DNA of 64,000 nucleotides from Agarophyton chilense (lineage: Eukaryota > Rhodophyta > Florideophyceae > Gracilariales > Gracilariaceae), in assembly GCA_030374765.1 (NCBI GenBank), contig JARGXX010000002.1:1116001-1180000 (forward strand). The letters are read 5' to 3'. Below the pieces are notes generated by a model that saw only the letters and a program-made list of their open reading frames with translations, was not told the origin of the DNA and searched no databases. This document shows positions 21,601 to 30,201 of this stretch, one piece after another. The translations under genes and the position numbers were made by a program. How positions within the stretch are numbered: position 1 is the stretch's first letter; each line of letters begins with the position of its first letter.

Positions 21601-21941
21601 TTGATGAAAAACCCAAGCTTTCCAATCAAATCAAAACAGTATTTTCTAGTCGGCAAGGTCAGAGAAGGTTTCTCAAGCTATTCCGCGACTTCCTGACTCA
21701 GCAAGCCAGAGTTAAGGAAGGTGTTGGTCCTTTGCAGAGCGAAGAAGAATGGAAACGGAGTCAAGACATGGCGAAGCAAGCATTAGAAAAAGTGGTCTTG
21801 TTCACCATGGAACAGCGAGGTGCGATGTTGCTAAAGAAAGACTTTCTGAGAGAGTTGAGGGCCAAGATCCCGTCTACATTTCAGAATTTGTATGATGCAG
21901 CAGTCTCTCAAACAGAATCCAATACTTTGGCCAACCCATGA
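18693..21941 (+). CDS. RTEL1: RTEL1-family iron-sulfur DNA helicase
   Basis: RTEL1 is an XPD-family 5'-3' helicase that dismantles D-loops and telomeric T-loops and restrains recombination. The 1,082-aa product opens with the family sequence NGIEIDFPYEPYGAQ. Walker A is ESPTGTGKT at residues 41-49 and the DEAH box is at 268-271. Between them, spaced cysteines (CVHPI, CRRI, QCRF, CACPW) form the 4Fe-4S site. Later motifs include EGIDFSDEYGRAVVITGLPYP and the motif VI segment QAVGRAIRHRFDYGAI. The last ~85 residues (QRRFLKLFRDFL and following) resemble the harmonin-homology domain found in RTEL1, which separates it from XPD, FANCJ and DDX11. The frame opens at 18648 with a GTG; I take the ATG at 18693, with MPVNG slightly downstream as an alternative. 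No introns. Confidence 0.92.
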   Translation: MVLMPVNGIEIDFPYEPYGAQIRYMSHVIDALRNGSNALLESPTGTGKTLCLLCASLAWRHTYIAALQARTILPGSSSHAPLLKKAGVHPSSSTNTTSALDVLIRPQANAHLAAPRIVFASRTHSQLAQAINELKQTVYKPSMSILASRDQLCVHPISESLSGSRLNSMCRRITQKRQCRFHTPIASTRPYENQSEELVSKMQQAGVMDIEELREFGKSQCACPWFLSRAAAQAEGCEILFIPYNYLLDKSIRSTMEINWSNDIVIIDEAHNLESICADSNSFDLTSSLRSQCDAELSAILEGGIRPGGIVIPALQQLEKTEQGLNELIGTENRELQEIRVLRNMLHAIEYFVGSARLDRGQGGDVSFSVYPGSQIQQVFKENQGPTVDTYELFLELLDRAMGREAEINDSSNQRSTKRSSASGSSAMKILQAAIRILFETTISKEEQSFRTVVQESKTKQSVGRTISYWCFKPAIAMNSLKTLNLRCLLLTSGTLSPMDSFAAELGLGFPVRLENPHVVTRAQIWAGVISTGPDVNGVRGARLTSAYHARGENSSIELGRTLIRIASIIPDGLLVFFPSYGSLNYCVDVWHKFGPFPNRAKPSIWEHLLQKKGIVVEERDSSKSAAAILAHRTNVDNRLGSILLAVCRGKVSEGIDFSDEYGRAVVITGLPYPSALDPKVVLKREFVDREAVSSGKHPIQLTTKNTHIKTLNGSEWYTIQAIRAVNQAVGRAIRHRFDYGAIILCDERFQAKNLKEKISKWIRPNLSNCPSFATAEGSLERFYSGAVVSRFAKEGEKKRLEAQKRRRERSAQPPAVEIERESMKTAQQLLNGMNPPRTTDREFLDELMRFSARFKDDELLKLKEKTPAHDTKKVRKTLDFGSQEAHGGMLDSGSLRLSVTNKASTDAHNSNKRGAVFLTAQPETIDEEQEDSKPKRRRGVVSQKKRILTQRKPQADMKAQSAPSLENKVDEKPKLSNQIKTVFSSRQGQRRFLKLFRDFLTQQARVKEGVGPLQSEEEWKRSQDMAKQALEKVVLFTMEQRGAMLLKKDFLRELRAKIPSTFQNLYDAAVSQTESNTLANP

Positions 21942-22055
21942 ACAAGAAATAGTAATACACCATTCCCAGAATCCAGTGCCCTTTACAACGATATTTGACG
22001 CTCGACGCTATGAGGACGAAGCGGCGATCAATGGAACATCAACGGGCCCACCAAA

Positions 22056-22520
22056 TCATGACTCTTTCGTCTCCTCTGTAGGCTTGGTATCCTCTTCTGG
22101 TTTTGGGACTTCTTCCTCTTCACCCTTTTTGGAATCATCCTTCTCCGGAACCGAATCCTGTTCGCCGTTCTCTTCTCCCTTTTCGTTGCGTTTACTGAAA
22201 TACTCATCCATCTCAGCGTCCAACGCAGCAGCGCGTCTAGCACGCAACTGCTCCTGAGCCTCCTTCTTAAATTCCTCCTCGCGTCCCTCGCGTTGCGCTC
22301 GCAAAAGATCCATCTCATAGTCCAGCTGCTCTTGGCGAGTTCGCTGATAGAAGTCCTTACGGCGGTCTGCAGTGTGTTAGAGTGGACAAAAATTCTGAAT
22401 CGAGCTTAGCTGGGGAACTTGAAAAGTGTGCTGCGTACCGTTTCGCCTTGATCTACGGTCACGTCCACGTCCACGGCCTCGACCGCGACCCACGCGGCGT
22501 CCAGACTTTTGAATGACCAT
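22056..22520 (-). CDS. ALYREF/CHTOP-type mRNA export adaptor, two exons
   Basis: Exon 1 is 22520-22439 and exon 2 is 22366-22056, joined across a 72-nt intron in phase 1, giving 130 aa. Exon 1 encodes a basic Arg-Gly tract (GRRVGRGRGRGRGRDRRSRRN), typical of RNA-binding RGG segments. Exon 2 continues DRRKDFYQRTRQEQLDYEMD and ends its helix with LDAEMDEYFSKRNEK. LDxxMDxY is the UAP56-binding motif found at the ends of ALYREF, UIF and CHTOP, which bring the export helicase to mRNA. There is no RRM, so it is closer to CHTOP or UIF than to ALYREF. The tail is acidic and disordered. The motif is seen; the role is inferred. Confidence 0.72.
22367..22438 (-). other. Spliceosomal intron, 72 nt
   Basis: On the minus strand the intron starts GTACGC at 22438 and ends CTAACACACTGCAG at 22367, with a good branch-like CTAAC close to the acceptor. 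Removing it joins the RGG exon to the exon with the UAP56-binding motif in frame. Confidence 0.75.
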
Positions 22521-23118
22521 GGTTGTTATAGTCTGCGCTTCAATTCGCAGACTCTCAAGCTGGTTATATTATTTCCCAGGAGTGTTGATTTGACACGAAT
22601 CTTGGGAATGGAGTGTAAAAGGTCAAGCTCGAAGGACCCCCAAGCTGCAGAGAACAATGAGCAACAGTTGTGCGCCTGTCACGAAGATACTTTTCGAGAA
22701 TTAACAGCCCAGCCACAAGTGTATCGCCTGTATCTAGAGCATTGACCGCCGAGCACAGGCGCCAGAATTTTTGAATTTAATGCAATTTTGGCAGAACGAA
22801 CATTTGTTCGGAGTTGTCTCGATGAACCGCAAGCTTCAGTCGTACATAGATACCGTCGGTACAGCTTATTGCTGCTCATTCAACAATTTCTGAGATCGCC
22901 CCACCCATTGAGCACAGAATACGTGCATCTCCAAATCACGCCGTTGGGCACGAGACTACGCAGCCACCGGTGCGATGAGCGATATGGCTCAAACCATTTT
23001 TCTTGCTAAGGAGCGGGAAGACTAACAGAAGGGGCTGTATAGGAAACGCTTTCGTTTATCGCCTTCGCATTCTGTGGTACCACCCCGTGATCTTCGCATC
23101 TTTTATTTGTCATTCAAG
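22521..23118. promoter_or_regulatory. Shared upstream region of export adaptor and EST1/SMG7-like genes
   Basis: The 598-bp interval separates divergent starts at 22520 (-) and 23119 (+). The small frames inside have no domain. No repeat or RNA gene is evident. Confidence 0.4.
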
Positions 23119-25708
23119 ATGGAAGAAGCTCTGAAGCTGCGGAAAGGGGCGAGAGACGCCTTCTACAGGGCTCGCAAAGAATTGGCGCTGGTCAAAGTGG
23201 GGCGCTCTTTTGAAATGGGTCTCAGAGATCTTGCGCTAGAGAAAGGCAAGTCACGATTGGGCAAATTTCTTAGACGTCAGCGCCGTTTTCTAGATGCCGT
23301 GACTGCCGTTATCGAAAAAGCAGTACGTCCAATATAGAATTATCAGGGTTCCTGGTCGTAGTGTTACTGCTCTCATATTTCTTACAATTCCTGTTCTTTC
23401 TTTCCTTGCTTCGCAGAGTGATGGTCACCAGATTCACGAATCAATTCTGTTCTGTGAGAAACAAAAATGGGATCCCACCCAGTATGACATCACCGTTGAG
23501 ATAGACCAGCTTTTCCATTCAGTAGTAACCAGCCCTACCACCAAACTGCGCTCGTTTGTAGACAAGAATGTGAGTACAACTCTAGGGAAATTTGCAAAAA
23601 ACCTGTTACGTAGAATTATTCAACCACCTCTGGAAGTGTTGATCGGGATGGGGAATACTCTTCTAGCCACTTATCTCAAATTGGATGATATCTCAGAGCA
23701 GAAAAAAAGACTTCAAGTTTCTATCCTACGCATCTTCATGTACGTTAGCGATTGCTATCGGTACATATTTGATCCCAAGAAGGCCAAGAGTACAGCTGAA
23801 CTCATGCGGTTTTCGGATTCAACCGATGCAGAAGCATACATGCGTATAGCAATGAATGCGGCTGTTGAAACAGATTGTGATCAAGACATTACCCCTTTCT
23901 TTCATTATTGTGTTTTTTTGGATAATCGAAACGTTGCCATTGAAAGCACCGAAGCAAAGCTTGTTCATCGATATGTGAAGGTTTTAAGGGATACTATGGA
24001 TGAAAAAGCAATGGGTTCGTGTCCTCTACGGGAGACAGTGATTTTGGTGTTTGTAGATGCTATTTGGGCTTTACTTGTGGCTGATATGAAAGAAGCATCA
24101 AGTAAAGTTCGAGACGAACAATTATGGAAGGCGTTGGTCGAATACGTTAATGCAGCCTCTCAAAAGAATGTTCTACACATGGCAGGTGCTGTCATGTTTT
24201 CTCACCACAGATCCGCGGTAAAGAAAACCGGCAGCAGCACGAATCCTCTCGTATGGGAAGTCGCCGACTATCTCCTTTTCCGATTCATATTTGTTCTCTC
24301 TGAAAGCGTTTCAGATAGGTTGAAGCAGGCAAGGACTTTGATTCGGAATAGAAAAAGGAATAGACGACGTGCGATGCAAAAGAAGCGAAAGAAAGATGCA
24401 ACTACTACCGTTGTCGACGGAGCGGAGCTAAATGCTTTTGAGGCTTTGAGACATGTTGGACCACTGGAAGAACTGGTTCCACATCTAGGGACTTTGAGTT
24501 TTATGGCACACTATCTTGCGTTGAAAAAGGAGTCTGTTGGTCATGCGAATGACGATCATGTTTCTGCAAAAGTATTACAAGGATTGCGATCAGTGGTGAA
24601 TGAAATTCGACTCTTCAATGAGCTAACATGCACTCTGCGCTTGAGCGACTACGTTGAAAGCAGGCAGGCCAAAAGCTCTAGAGTTCTGCCCCCATTGCAC
24701 GAAGACGTCATGCTCGGCAACTTCTTGTTGTGTGACAGACTCGGAATGTTGAAGTCTGTGCAGCTAGACAGTGCAACTCTTGAAACAGTTTTTAATGCTG
24801 GACCACCGAACATAGCAGAAGTTATTTGCGACGAGTCTTCAGGAACCTACGAAACTTTCGTCGAGGGTACTGCTGTAAGATACTCGAAAGTATTTGCAAT
24901 GCAGTCTGCTCAAGAAGCCAAATTTAATGCGGACGAGTTAGGTCTTCCTGCAACCCAGTCCATCACAGCGACAGCCATTCGAAAACAGCGTATCTTGACT
25001 CTGATATCTGAGCTAGAAAAGTTGGGGGGAGGCAGAATTGCCCGTATGTTAATACAAGTTCCTAAGATTCCACGAACTGAAGCCCCAGTCTCAAAACGCG
25101 ATTCTTCTCTATCTCCGCCTCTTCCCGGTCAGCCATACTTCCAAGAGTGCCAAACCCATGAAGAAGAGGAAACCTTTAACATTGACGTACACTTGACAAA
25201 ACGACGAAGAATTATAGGGTCGTGCACGCCTGGACATTCTGAAGCGCAACGCGCATTACATAGTGGGGGTGAAAACGATTTAGTCGCTTCAGATTCACCA
25301 TTTGTATCTGATAATCATTATGGAGCATCCCAAAGAACAATCCAGAAACAGACCAATTCAACAAAGCAGTTGGGAACAGACGTCAACGTTTATTCGGGCA
25401 GGTGCTCTGGAGAACCCTCCCATTCCACTCCCCAAACTCGACGTCCAGTACATGACGACGAGGTTGCTTTTCAAGATGAGCTGTTACCCGCAGAAAGCTA
25501 TAGCACTGCGTTTCGACTGCAGCAGCTGATGTACCCAGATCATAAGCACTCAATGTCGGGACTCTGGTGCGGAATTCCAGAAAATCCTGTTTGGCGAGTA
25601 CCATGTTCTGAACCTTCTTATGTCAACATCACCACGTTTTCTGCTCTCGAATATTTTACGAGAGAGGGCTGCGATAAAACGTTCGATAAAACACAGCGTA
25701 CTTTCTGA
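23119..25708 (+). CDS. EST1/SMG7-like protein, two exons
   Basis: Exons 23119-23322 and 23417-25708 join in phase 0 to give 831 aa. Exon 1 is a basic helical segment beginning MEEALKLRKGARDAFYRARKEL. Around residues 130-260 the sequence resembles the 14-3-3-like TPR domain of the EST1/SMG5/SMG7 family (RIFMYVSDCYRYIFDP, AYMRIAMNAAVETDCDQDI, AKLVHRYVKVLRD). Further on, LPPLHEDVMLGNFLL resembles the family's late LPxxxxLxGFxPL motif and is followed by helices with AIRKQRILTLISELEKL. Such proteins bind phosphorylated UPF1 in nonsense-mediated decay, or telomerase in yeast. A basic cluster (RNRKRNRRRAMQKKRKK) could be a nuclear signal. The C-terminal ~150 residues look disordered. The match is by pattern only; a lineage-specific protein is the alternative. 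Confidence 0.5.
23323..23416 (+). other. Spliceosomal intron, 94 nt
   Basis: It begins GTACGTCC and ends in a long pyrimidine tract with CTTCGCAG. The upstream frame would otherwise stop at 23337, and removal joins both exons in phase 0. Confidence 0.75.
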
Positions 25709-26402
25709 TTACGTTTTTTCCCTTCGAGCTCCTTGATTTCGTTCTCTCAAACCGTTTGCGCAATACTACCTATGATTGTCACATGCTTTTGCTTTTGTTG
25801 CAAAGGAAATCAACTCTCCTCACGATTTTTCCGCCAATGACAGCAGCGAAAAAACGAAGAACACGTCCAATTCCATGGAAAAGAATATGTGCCATATAAC
25901 ATGAATCATCCTATCGACTGGTGCCGGATCTATACAACAACACTACATATCCTACTGTTTGTATAACAGATGTTTGCGACAGAGATAGCTGTGAAAACAT
26001 TGAAACAATACTGGCTTCTCGCTTAATCTTCGGTATCCAAAAAGACGACTGTGGCGAGACCTCGCGATGAACATGATCCCAACAACTGTTCTGCATGTCT
26101 ACAAGACGGAAGTATTAGAGAATAGTACTTCCGAAACAAGTTGTTCAGATTTCGTGCCTACTTGGGCTACAAATAGTGCTCATGAAGCAAGATCTGGTGG
26201 CCAAAATAAAAAAATGCCAATCCCAGTTCGACTGAATGTTAGTCATCTCCGTCCCCTTTCGGATATGCTCGCTCTTTTGTTCGCCATCGATGCATAGGTT
26301 TGATCTCGACAAAAACATTCTTTCACACATTCTCACTTGCCCGAAGAAGCGCACAAATACGGGTTGCTTTGTTCTCGAATATTGCGCGCAAATCCTTCCA
26401 GG
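25709..26402. other. Intergenic; no supported gene
   Basis: 694 bp between two plus-strand genes. A 76-codon frame at 26067-26297 starts with ATG but shows no domain. The stretch should hold the TSR3 promoter. Confidence 0.4.
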
Positions 26403-27233
26403 ATGCCGAGAAGGAAACATACCCAGCACAATCGAAGACACCAAACTTCCCTGAATCATGCGCCTAATGGAGAATCGAGAGAGTCTTCTAGAAACTATAC
26501 TGGTCCTTGTTTAGCAATGTGGGATTTCAACCACTGTGCACCACAGAAATGTTCGGGAAGGAAACTCGCCCGCCTAGGGATGCTGCGGACTCTGCGACTT
26601 TCTCAAAAACACCCTGGAATCGTCTTGACGCCAATGGGAACGCGAGCGATCTCCAAGGCAGATTCTGTGCTTGCAGAAAGCTGTGGCCTGGGCGTGGTTG
26701 ACTGTTCTTGGGCAAGGATTGAAGAAGTATCTTTTGACAGATTGAAAAGCGGAGCTGATCGACTCCTACCATTCCTCATTGCTGCGAACCCCGTAAACTA
26801 CGGAAAACCGCTCAAGTTAACATGTGCGGAAGCTTTGGCTGGAGGCCTGTACATCATGGGATTCGCAGACTCAGCCCGTCAAGTTCTAAGCAAGTTTGTT
26901 TGGGGGGATTCTTTCTGGCAGTTGAATGGAGACTTACTAGATCAGTACCGCAATTGCGAAAAAAGCGAAGACGTTGTTGCAGTTCAAAATGCGTACATCA
27001 CGGCATGCGAGAAAGAAGTCGAGGAACGAAAGAAGAGCGATGACCCTTTTTGGGGCTTGGGGAGAAGTGACGAAGAAGAAAGTGAAAGTGAAGATTACGG
27101 AGGCGACATCGAAAGTGAAACTGGTAATGAAGTTTGCAACGCTAATGTCGAAAATATGTTGGATGCTATGCGCGTCAATGAAGATGGACGTGAGGAACCT
27201 CCATCTGATCTAACGGTCGATTCAGATTTGTGA
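26403..27233 (+). CDS. TSR3: TSR3, 18S rRNA aminocarboxypropyltransferase
   Basis: TSR3 transfers the aminocarboxypropyl group of S-adenosylmethionine to a methylated pseudouridine of 18S rRNA late in small-subunit maturation. The 276-aa product contains the main conserved blocks: MWDFNHCAPQKCSGRKLARLG, LTPMGTRAISKAD, VVDCSWARIEEV, LLPFLIAANPVNYGKPLKLTCAEALAG and FVWGDSFWQLN. These cover the SAM-binding SPOUT-like core. The C-terminal ~80 residues are acidic, as in other eukaryotic members. The frame is open upstream from 26337, but the first ATG is at 26403 (MPRRKHTQ), giving a basic N-terminus. The ANTH gene follows on the opposite strand, tail to tail. Confidence 0.92.
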   Translation: MPRRKHTQHNRRHQTSLNHAPNGESRESSRNYTGPCLAMWDFNHCAPQKCSGRKLARLGMLRTLRLSQKHPGIVLTPMGTRAISKADSVLAESCGLGVVDCSWARIEEVSFDRLKSGADRLLPFLIAANPVNYGKPLKLTCAEALAGGLYIMGFADSARQVLSKFVWGDSFWQLNGDLLDQYRNCEKSEDVVAVQNAYITACEKEVEERKKSDDPFWGLGRSDEEESESEDYGGDIESETGNEVCNANVENMLDAMRVNEDGREEPPSDLTVDSDL

Positions 27234-27366
27234 ACTCTTTTCAGACCTCGTGCTGAGCAGCTAGTAAATTGAATCATCAAGAGAGTTTTAGTTCCTCAAA
27301 ACCTGCATAGCACACAGCTGTTGAATGTTGTTTATAATCACTCACTATCTGTGGCTTACTTCAATT

Positions 27367-29571
27367 CTACTTGCTAATTCCGGCTTTCTTCATCTGATCA
27401 ATTAGGGGCCCGAAAGCAAGATCATCTTCGTTCACTCTTGAAGGTTTCGTACCTTTCTGGACACGATAGTTTCCAGGCTGCGTCTTCGCTGGTTCAGATT
27501 GCATAACTGGCACCGACTGATTTCCCCGCGGCACAGGAGTGTATGCCCCAGCCATGCCCATTGGTTGTTGCATGCCATTCATTCCGTGCATACCTGAGTG
27601 TTGCATTTGGTACAAAGCCAATTGCTGATTTTGTGCAGCCATTGTTTGATATGCGGCCATGGTCTGATACGCAGCCATTTGTTGTTGCTGCTGCAAAGAC
27701 ATTGTATTGTACATTTGCTGCTGAGCTTGAGCTTGTTGTTGTGGAGTCGCTTGAGCACCATATAGCGCCAGCTGCATGTTTGAGCCATCCACCCCAAATC
27801 CGCTTCTCTGCTGGTTCTGCCACCCAGAGTTAGCCATCATACCTTTTACATTTGCGACACGATCGTCGACGGTGTTCTCCATCGCAGCCGGCTGATACAT
27901 ACCAGGCATTGGCCCACCAACACCATACACTTGAAGAGCCATGTTCTGTTGAGGCACTGGCGTCTGGCCAGGTTGAGCACTAGGACCAACGCCAGACTCA
28001 ATGCCCAAAAGATCTCGCAACGGATCAAAAGGTTTGGGAGGTGGTGGAGGCTCAGGGGCGGAGGGAAGAATGTCAATGTCGTCATCTTCTTCGGAAGAGG
28101 ATTCTTCTTCGGAAGAGGATTCTGATGATGTAGATGATGGAGGTGTTGGAATACGAGGTGGAGGCGGAATAATTTCTGGCTCTTCCTCCGAATAGTATTC
28201 AGGCTCTGGTTCGTAATAATCTTCGGGAACTGGCTCTGGTTCAGGTTCTGGTTCGTATTGCTCATCATCCGAAAACTGAGGTTCTTTAACTTCCTCTTTT
28301 TGCGGACCTTTGTCAATGTATTCCTGCATTGATTCTGTCAACTCAAAAGAAATCGAACTTAATTGGGGTGCCCGCCATCTTGATGATAAGGAATGTGCCA
28401 GATCGAAGAACGGTTTAGCGTTTGTAATAATGGTTACAAAGCGTTTGTATACGTCGAGAGCAATGACGGCATCCGGAATTTCGAGTTTAAAAAACAGATC
28501 AAGGAGATGAATAACACCGAATTGCATTGTAGTAACAAGCAGTGATAAGTCGCGCAAAACCATTGAGCGCGCTGGCATAGTGACTGGAGAATAACGGGCT
28601 TGGCCCTCTAGTCGAACCGAAGTGAGTGCTTCAAACGTATCCATGAGGATAGGAAGCGCAGCCAGTAGTTCTTCGATAGGAGCCTGCACGTATCGGTTAG
28701 TTAGCGTTTGATCATCTTCTCGTGAATTTTTCGGAGGAAAGTTAATTGCGGCCTTCATGGTTAGCCATTGTTCTAAGTATGCACCGTAGGTGCGAATAAA
28801 GCCACTGAAAGCAACACCTTCTGAAGTACTGTCGCCAAAGAACTCCATCTTGAACAATGAACGATAATGGGTGGCTATGTGCGCGACAAATTTCTCGTTC
28901 CCGTCACGGAAAATGTGGTGAAAGATAGTAAGTGACTTCACAACGACTATCCACTCGTTTTGCGTCATTCGCTTGCGGAGATGATAAAATATTCCGCCCG
29001 CAGGACTCTCTCGGTTGGAGATGCTGCCGCCGTAGCGAAGTGCCTCCATGATAACGCGAACGTGCTTCCCCTTGGGTGCGGCATTCTCTCGGTTGGTGGC
29101 CTTCATGCAATAGATCTTCCAATCATCACCTTTTATGCTGGCCATAGTTTGGCGCACCTGATCCTTCATCTTGGTCTGAAAGTTAACGTTGCTCTTAGAC
29201 GGGTAGATAGGCATTCCCCCGCCCATTCCATCGCTCACTTCGGCGTAGTTGGCGGTGGGAGGGGCTGTAGTGGAGGCGTAGGCATTAGTGACGTATGGAT
29301 TTTCAATCTGACTGTTGTTTGTCATGGCGTTGACACTTCCGCGCATAGTAGCCATCGCAGCCTGAGCGTTCGAGATGGCGGTAGAAGTAGAGGCGGTGGG
29401 ACGACCGGTGGATGCGTTGGATGAGTCGCGGGCAGAGTGGGAGCGCTGAAGAGAGCTGCGAGCTGGCGGTTCGTTCATGCGCCCGGCGAGCGAATCGTAC
29501 GAACTCCTAGGATTTGGGGGACGGCTGGTGGAGACCGGCGGGCGTCCGGTTCGGTAGTCATCATACGACAT
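27367..29571 (-). CDS. AP180/CALM-type ANTH-domain clathrin assembly protein
   Basis: These proteins bind PI(4,5)P2 in the plasma membrane and recruit clathrin during endocytosis. The ANTH domain starts near residue 133 of 734. It contains the lipid-binding pattern K-x9-K-x-K-H at residues 157-170, then HVRVIMEALRYGG, EWIVVVKSLTIFHHIFRDG and GFIRTYGAYLEQWL. A 120-residue Ser/Thr-rich extension precedes it, which is unusual because the domain normally lies at the N-terminus. After the domain come an acidic Pro/Glu tract, DPL/DLL-type clathrin- or adaptor-binding motifs (FDPLRDLLGIE), and a Gln/Met-rich stretch of about 100 residues. The last ~35 residues form a charged segment (PSRVNEDDLAFGPLIDQMKK). 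The start is the ATG at 29571. Confidence 0.9.
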   Translation of the reverse strand: MSYDDYRTGRPPVSTSRPPNPRSSYDSLAGRMNEPPARSSLQRSHSARDSSNASTGRPTASTSTAISNAQAAMATMRGSVNAMTNNSQIENPYVTNAYASTTAPPTANYAEVSDGMGGGMPIYPSKSNVNFQTKMKDQVRQTMASIKGDDWKIYCMKATNRENAAPKGKHVRVIMEALRYGGSISNRESPAGGIFYHLRKRMTQNEWIVVVKSLTIFHHIFRDGNEKFVAHIATHYRSLFKMEFFGDSTSEGVAFSGFIRTYGAYLEQWLTMKAAINFPPKNSREDDQTLTNRYVQAPIEELLAALPILMDTFEALTSVRLEGQARYSPVTMPARSMVLRDLSLLVTTMQFGVIHLLDLFFKLEIPDAVIALDVYKRFVTIITNAKPFFDLAHSLSSRWRAPQLSSISFELTESMQEYIDKGPQKEEVKEPQFSDDEQYEPEPEPEPVPEDYYEPEPEYYSEEEPEIIPPPPRIPTPPSSTSSESSSEEESSSEEDDDIDILPSAPEPPPPPKPFDPLRDLLGIESGVGPSAQPGQTPVPQQNMALQVYGVGGPMPGMYQPAAMENTVDDRVANVKGMMANSGWQNQQRSGFGVDGSNMQLALYGAQATPQQQAQAQQQMYNTMSLQQQQQMAAYQTMAAYQTMAAQNQQLALYQMQHSGMHGMNGMQQPMGMAGAYTPVPRGNQSVPVMQSEPAKTQPGNYRVQKGTKPSRVNEDDLAFGPLIDQMKKAGISK

Positions 29572-30201
29572 AAAGATGGAGGAGGGGGAGGGGAGGAGTT
29601 GTGGAGCGGGTGAATCGGTGGACGGATAACGGCGCTAAGGTGGTTACAAGGAGCGATGGAGAGAGTCTGGGATGGTCAGTTGGAGCGCCCACCGGGTTGA
29701 AATGTGCCTCGTATCTACTGTAGGTGCGGATGACAGTCACGAAGTGGGCGGCTTGGAGTGAATGGGTCGTTGTTTAGAAGTCACGCCGACCGCTGCGCCG
29801 CTTACGAGACCACCCGCAGTGCGCTGCGTTAGGCGTTTGGGTGGCTGCGCTTCTACGCGAGCAGCTGAGCTGTCCTGTCGCCGCTCCTGCTAGATAGTTG
29901 GTGTACCTGCCCAAATCGTTTTGCGCGCTGTCAAGTTTACAGCGAACCAGTCTTACAGTCGCATTACAGCACTCCGTTGCTGTTCGTCTTGCGCTTCGGC
30001 TGTAGGCTTCGCAGAGGACGTGTAGATTCGACGGCACCCTGACACCTTGAGCCCCTTCGCGCTGAAACAGTTGCAGTCACCAGCATCCCCCTCCCCCCCC
30101 CTCCCCGGCTTCTTCTCGAGCGATCAGCGCGCTTTCCCCCTTCCTCGCTCCCCCCCTTCTGCTTGTTCCCTACGAGCTCTGACTCGTTTCTCTTCTCAAG
30201 C
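29572..30201. promoter_or_regulatory. Shared upstream region of ANTH and coatomer gamma genes
   Basis: 630 bp between divergent starts. Its right half is strongly pyrimidine-rich, with a C/T tract at about 30083-30112 and another near 30140-30160 just before the coatomer ATG. This is typical of a 5'UTR or initiator region. No upstream exon is proven. Confidence 0.45.
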
